In this document: positions 13,382 to 15,423 of the stretch, one piece after another
How the letters are laid out: each line of letters opens with the position of its first letter
How positions within the stretch are numbered: the first letter of the stretch is position 1
Origin: CAYUET01 sp964443875
Lineage (GTDB): Bacteria > Auribacterota > JAFGBW01
DNA length: 15,423 nucleotides
Assembly: GCA_964443875.1 (NCBI GenBank)
Contig: CAYUET010000051.1
Location: forward strand, 1 to 15,423
Reading direction: 5' to 3'
Made by a program: the position numbers and the translations under genes
The notes under the pieces: generated by a model
Seen by the model: the letters and a program-made list of their open reading frames with translations, nothing else
Database searches by the model: none
Told to the model about the DNA's origin: nothing

Positions 13382-14757
13382 ATGGAAAAGTAGTTCAGGT
13401 TATTGGACCAGTTGTTGATATCGAATTTCCGGAAGGTGCTCTTCCTGAAATCAATAATTCCATAGAAATTCCTGAAAAGGATATTATTCTTGAAGTCGCT
13501 CAGCATCTGGGAGACCGCATGGTGAGAACCGTTGCCCTTAATAAAACAGATGGTCTTTACCGGGGAATGGCAGCGAATGATATGGGAGCTCCTATTACTA
13601 TTCCTGTGGGAAAACGTTGCCTCGGTCGTATGATGAATGTATTGGGCCGTCCTATTGATAATATGGGACCGATTGAAGGGGATATGAAACTTCCGATTCA
13701 CCGTGCTCCGCCAAAGTTGAGTGAGCAGCAGACAACGCCGGAAATTTTTGAAACCGGCATCAAGGTGATAGACTTGATGGTGCCTTACATGAAGGGCGGA
13801 AAAATCGGACTTTTCGGTGGGGCCGGAGTGGGTAAAACTGTTGTAATCATGGAGCTGATTCATAATGTAGCCATGCATCATGGAGGGGTTTCCGTATTCG
13901 GAGGCGTCGGAGAACGTACCCGTGAAGGAAATGAACTATGGCTTGAAATGCAGGCTTCCAAGGTTCTGGATAAAGCTGTGCTGGTTTATGGACAGATGAA
14001 TGAGCCTCCCGGGGCGCGTTTAAGGGTTTGCTTAACTGCTTTAACGGCTGCTGAATACTTCCGTGATTATGAAAATCAGGATGTGTTGCTTTTCGTTGAT
14101 AATATTTTTCGATATGTCCTTGCAGGTTCAGAAGTTTCTGCCCTTTTGGGAAGAATGCCTTCAGCTGTGGGATACCAGCCGACGCTTGCTTCTGAAATGG
14201 GAGAGCTTCAGGAACGGATTACATCCACTAACAAGGGATCTATTACCAGTATTCAGGCTGTGTATGTTCCTGCCGATGACTTAACGGATCCGGGTGTTGC
14301 GACAACCTTCAGCCATCTGGATGCCTCTACTGTTTTATCCAGACGCATTGCTGAACTTGGAATTTATCCTGCTGTGGATCCTCTCGAGTCCAGCAGTAAA
14401 ATTCTGGATAAGCATATCGTCGGAGTCGAACACTATACAGTGGCTTTTGAAGTTCAAAAGATTCTTCAGAGATATAAAGATTTACAGGATATTATCGCCA
14501 TTCTGGGAGTGGATGAACTCCCTGAAGAAGATAAACTCGTGGTGGCTAGGGCAAGAAAAATTCAGAAATTTTTATCCCAGCCCTTTTTTGTTGCGGAACA
14601 GTTCTCTGGAAGAGCCGGTAAATATGTTCCTCTTAAAGAAACTATTCGCGGTTTTAAAGAGCTTGTAGAAGGAAAACATGATGATTTACCCGAGCAGGCT
14701 TTTTACATGGTAGGAAGTATTGACGAAGCTGTGGAGAAGGCTAAAACCTTACAATGA
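13378..14757 (+). CDS. atpD: F-type ATP synthase subunit beta (catalytic)
   Basis: This 459-residue catalytic subunit makes ATP from ADP and phosphate. The P-loop is GGAGVGKT (147-154). GERTREG contains the catalytic Glu179 and Arg180. LLFVDNIF (237-244) is Walker B, followed by SEVSALLGRMPSAVGYQPTL. The lever segment that touches gamma reads DELPEED instead of the more usual DELSEED. The residues after DNIFRY are VLAG, where most homologues have TQAG or TLAG. Both are mild changes unlikely to abolish function. Length is normal. ATGA overlaps link it to atpG upstream and atpC downstream. Confidence 0.99.
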   Translation: MNGKVVQVIGPVVDIEFPEGALPEINNSIEIPEKDIILEVAQHLGDRMVRTVALNKTDGLYRGMAANDMGAPITIPVGKRCLGRMMNVLGRPIDNMGPIEGDMKLPIHRAPPKLSEQQTTPEIFETGIKVIDLMVPYMKGGKIGLFGGAGVGKTVVIMELIHNVAMHHGGVSVFGGVGERTREGNELWLEMQASKVLDKAVLVYGQMNEPPGARLRVCLTALTAAEYFRDYENQDVLLFVDNIFRYVLAGSEVSALLGRMPSAVGYQPTLASEMGELQERITSTNKGSITSIQAVYVPADDLTDPGVATTFSHLDASTVLSRRIAELGIYPAVDPLESSSKILDKHIVGVEHYTVAFEVQKILQRYKDLQDIIAILGVDELPEEDKLVVARARKIQKFLSQPFFVAEQFSGRAGKYVPLKETIRGFKELVEGKHDDLPEQAFYMVGSIDEAVEKAKTLQ

Positions 14758-15161
14758 AATCTTTTCCCATAGAAATCATCATACCTGACAAAGTTGTGCT
14801 TAAAACAGAGGTTGAATCTGTTGTTCTTCCGGGGGCTGAAGGCCAACTGGGTGTTCTTGCCGGACATGAACCTTCTGTGGTTCAATTGGAGGCAGGAATA
14901 GTGCGTCTGAAAAAGGGGGCTGTAAGCACGGTCTATATTATTTCGGGCGGATATGCGGAAATTACTTTAAAAGGGCTTGAGATTTTTGCAGAATCTGCTG
15001 AAAAGCCCGAAGAACTGGATGTGGGGCGGTCAAAAGAAGCCGTTGCTTTGGCTGAAGAAGTTTTAAATAAAAAAAATTCAACCCCCGAAGAATTGATTCA
15101 GGCAAAAGTTACCATTCAAAAGGAATTGGGGCGGATTAAAGCGCTTACCCGTTTGGCTTAA
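14754..15161 (+). CDS. atpC: F-type ATP synthase subunit epsilon
   Basis: This 135-residue rotor subunit links gamma to the c ring and can inhibit ATP hydrolysis. The N-terminal beta-sandwich contains SVVLPGAEGQLGVLAGHEP (about 22-40) and ISGGYAEI (about 63-70), both typical. The C-terminal part (about 88-135), rich in Ala, Glu and Lys, forms the two-helix hairpin. It begins with a 4-nt overlap of the atpD stop and is the last gene of the operon. No convincing intrinsic terminator follows directly. Confidence 0.96.
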   Translation: MKSFPIEIIIPDKVVLKTEVESVVLPGAEGQLGVLAGHEPSVVQLEAGIVRLKKGAVSTVYIISGGYAEITLKGLEIFAESAEKPEELDVGRSKEAVALAEEVLNKKNSTPEELIQAKVTIQKELGRIKALTRLA

Positions 15162-15235
15162 TTTTAATCGCAAGATGAATTAAAAATTATGTGGATCGTA
15201 GCACACGCTTTATAAGCTTGATCCGTTTCATTATT

Positions 15236-15272
15236 TAAGCCTTGAGTAAGAGATCCCATTAACTTAGGCTTA
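15236..15272 (+). repeat. Inverted repeat downstream of atpC
   Basis: TAAGCCT (15236-15242) and AGGCTTA (15266-15272) are perfect reverse complements with a 23-nt loop. Inside, AGT (15245-15247) and ACT (15262-15264) can extend the pairing. No T-run follows. It may mark the 3' end of the atp transcript, or be chance. Confidence 0.3.
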
Positions 15273-15323
15273 TTCCATATCAGGCGCATAGTGTCTTGGG
15301 CTGGAGCAGGTATATGTGTTTTT

Positions 15324-15423
15324 TTACTCTATCATTAATCGGGCCATCATTCCGGACATTTGAATTTGTTTCACTGTCATCCCACAAGTCGTTAATTTAT
15401 GACAAAAAGCCTCTGTACCCCTA
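15324..15423 (-). CDS. Possible 3' end of a convergent gene (partial)
   Basis: On the minus strand, an open frame enters from the window edge and runs 32 codons to TAA at 15324-15326. It reads RGTEAFCHKLTTCGMTVKQI and then QMSGMMARLMIE. The composition is protein-like, and a gene converging on the atp operon would be unsurprising, but the stretch is too short to tell from chance and I do not recognise it. Confidence 0.25.
   Translation of the reverse strand, partial: RGTEAFCHKLTTCGMTVKQIQMSGMMARLMIE

Noticed and set aside
13339..13881. A 180-codon minus-strand open frame across the atpG/atpD junction
   Set aside because: It lies wholly opposite strongly conserved atpG and atpD codons; its His-rich, low-complexity composition is what antisense reading of these genes gives.
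14464..14560. Beta-subunit changes DELPEED and FRYVLAG as signs of a non-canonical ATPase
   Set aside because: P-loop, catalytic Glu/Arg, Walker B and the complete operon are those of an ordinary F1; these substitutions are mild variants.
15160..15191. AT-rich near-palindrome right after atpC as a terminator
   Set aside because: The arms (AATTTTAAT and AATTAAAAATT) pair imperfectly, have no G-C core and lack a following T-run.
1..15423. CRISPR arrays, transposons, toxin-antitoxin or phage genes
   Set aside because: No regularly spaced repeats, terminal inverted repeats, transposase or integrase motifs, or paired small genes were seen on either strand.

Overview
This is a housekeeping stretch of an AT-rich bacterial chromosome (roughly 40% GC by eye). 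The anchor is a complete nine-gene F-type ATP synthase operon (atpI-B-E-F-H-A-G-D-C, 8438-15161). Upstream lie topoisomerase I, a tRNA-Pro, a single-domain response regulator, a diaminopimelate-decarboxylase-family enzyme, an HD-domain protein and a polytopic membrane protein of the lysylphosphatidylglycerol-synthase/flippase-like family. A LysA-type enzyme would fit a cell with DAP-type peptidoglycan. The sequence alone does not fix the phylum. The unusual c subunit, the solitary helical-repeat protein and the divergent LysA suggest a less-studied lineage rather than a model proteobacterium or Bacillus, but that is inference.

Layout. 1-286 holds what looks like a broken small membrane-protein gene on the minus strand. 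287-1765 (minus) encodes a 492-residue TPR-like solenoid protein of unknown function. It is divergent from topA (1950-4463, plus), and the 184 bp between them carries a plausible promoter for each gene. 4464-4764 contains a 14-codon ORF behind a canonical Shine-Dalgarno, then tRNA-Pro(CGG), then a T-rich leader. The response regulator (4765-5154) and lysA-like gene (5172-6434) are 17 nt apart and probably co-transcribed. The HD-domain gene (6571-7161) converges on the flippase-like gene (7158-8108, minus); their 3' ends overlap by 4 nt, beside a perfect 11-bp inverted repeat. 8109-8437 is the divergent control region between the flippase-like gene and the atp operon. 15162-15423 is non-coding except for a possible 3' end of a convergent minus-strand gene.

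How the genes work together. atpB, E and F encode the membrane Fo sector (a, c, b), atpH, A, G, D and C encode the stator delta and F1 (delta, alpha, gamma, beta, epsilon), and atpI encodes a small accessory membrane protein. Four junctions (F/H, A/G, G/D, D/C) are 4-nt ATGA overlaps. The c gene has the best Shine-Dalgarno in the operon. The alpha gene is preceded by a strong hairpin that abuts its ribosome binding site.

I found no mobile element, CRISPR array or defence system. The points most worth a second look are the c subunit (signal-peptide-like N-terminus plus Gln/Glu-Ser/Tyr residues resembling a Na+ site), the hairpin before atpA, the in-frame short ORF upstream of the flippase-like gene, the broken small membrane gene at the left edge, and the 14-codon ORF before the tRNA.
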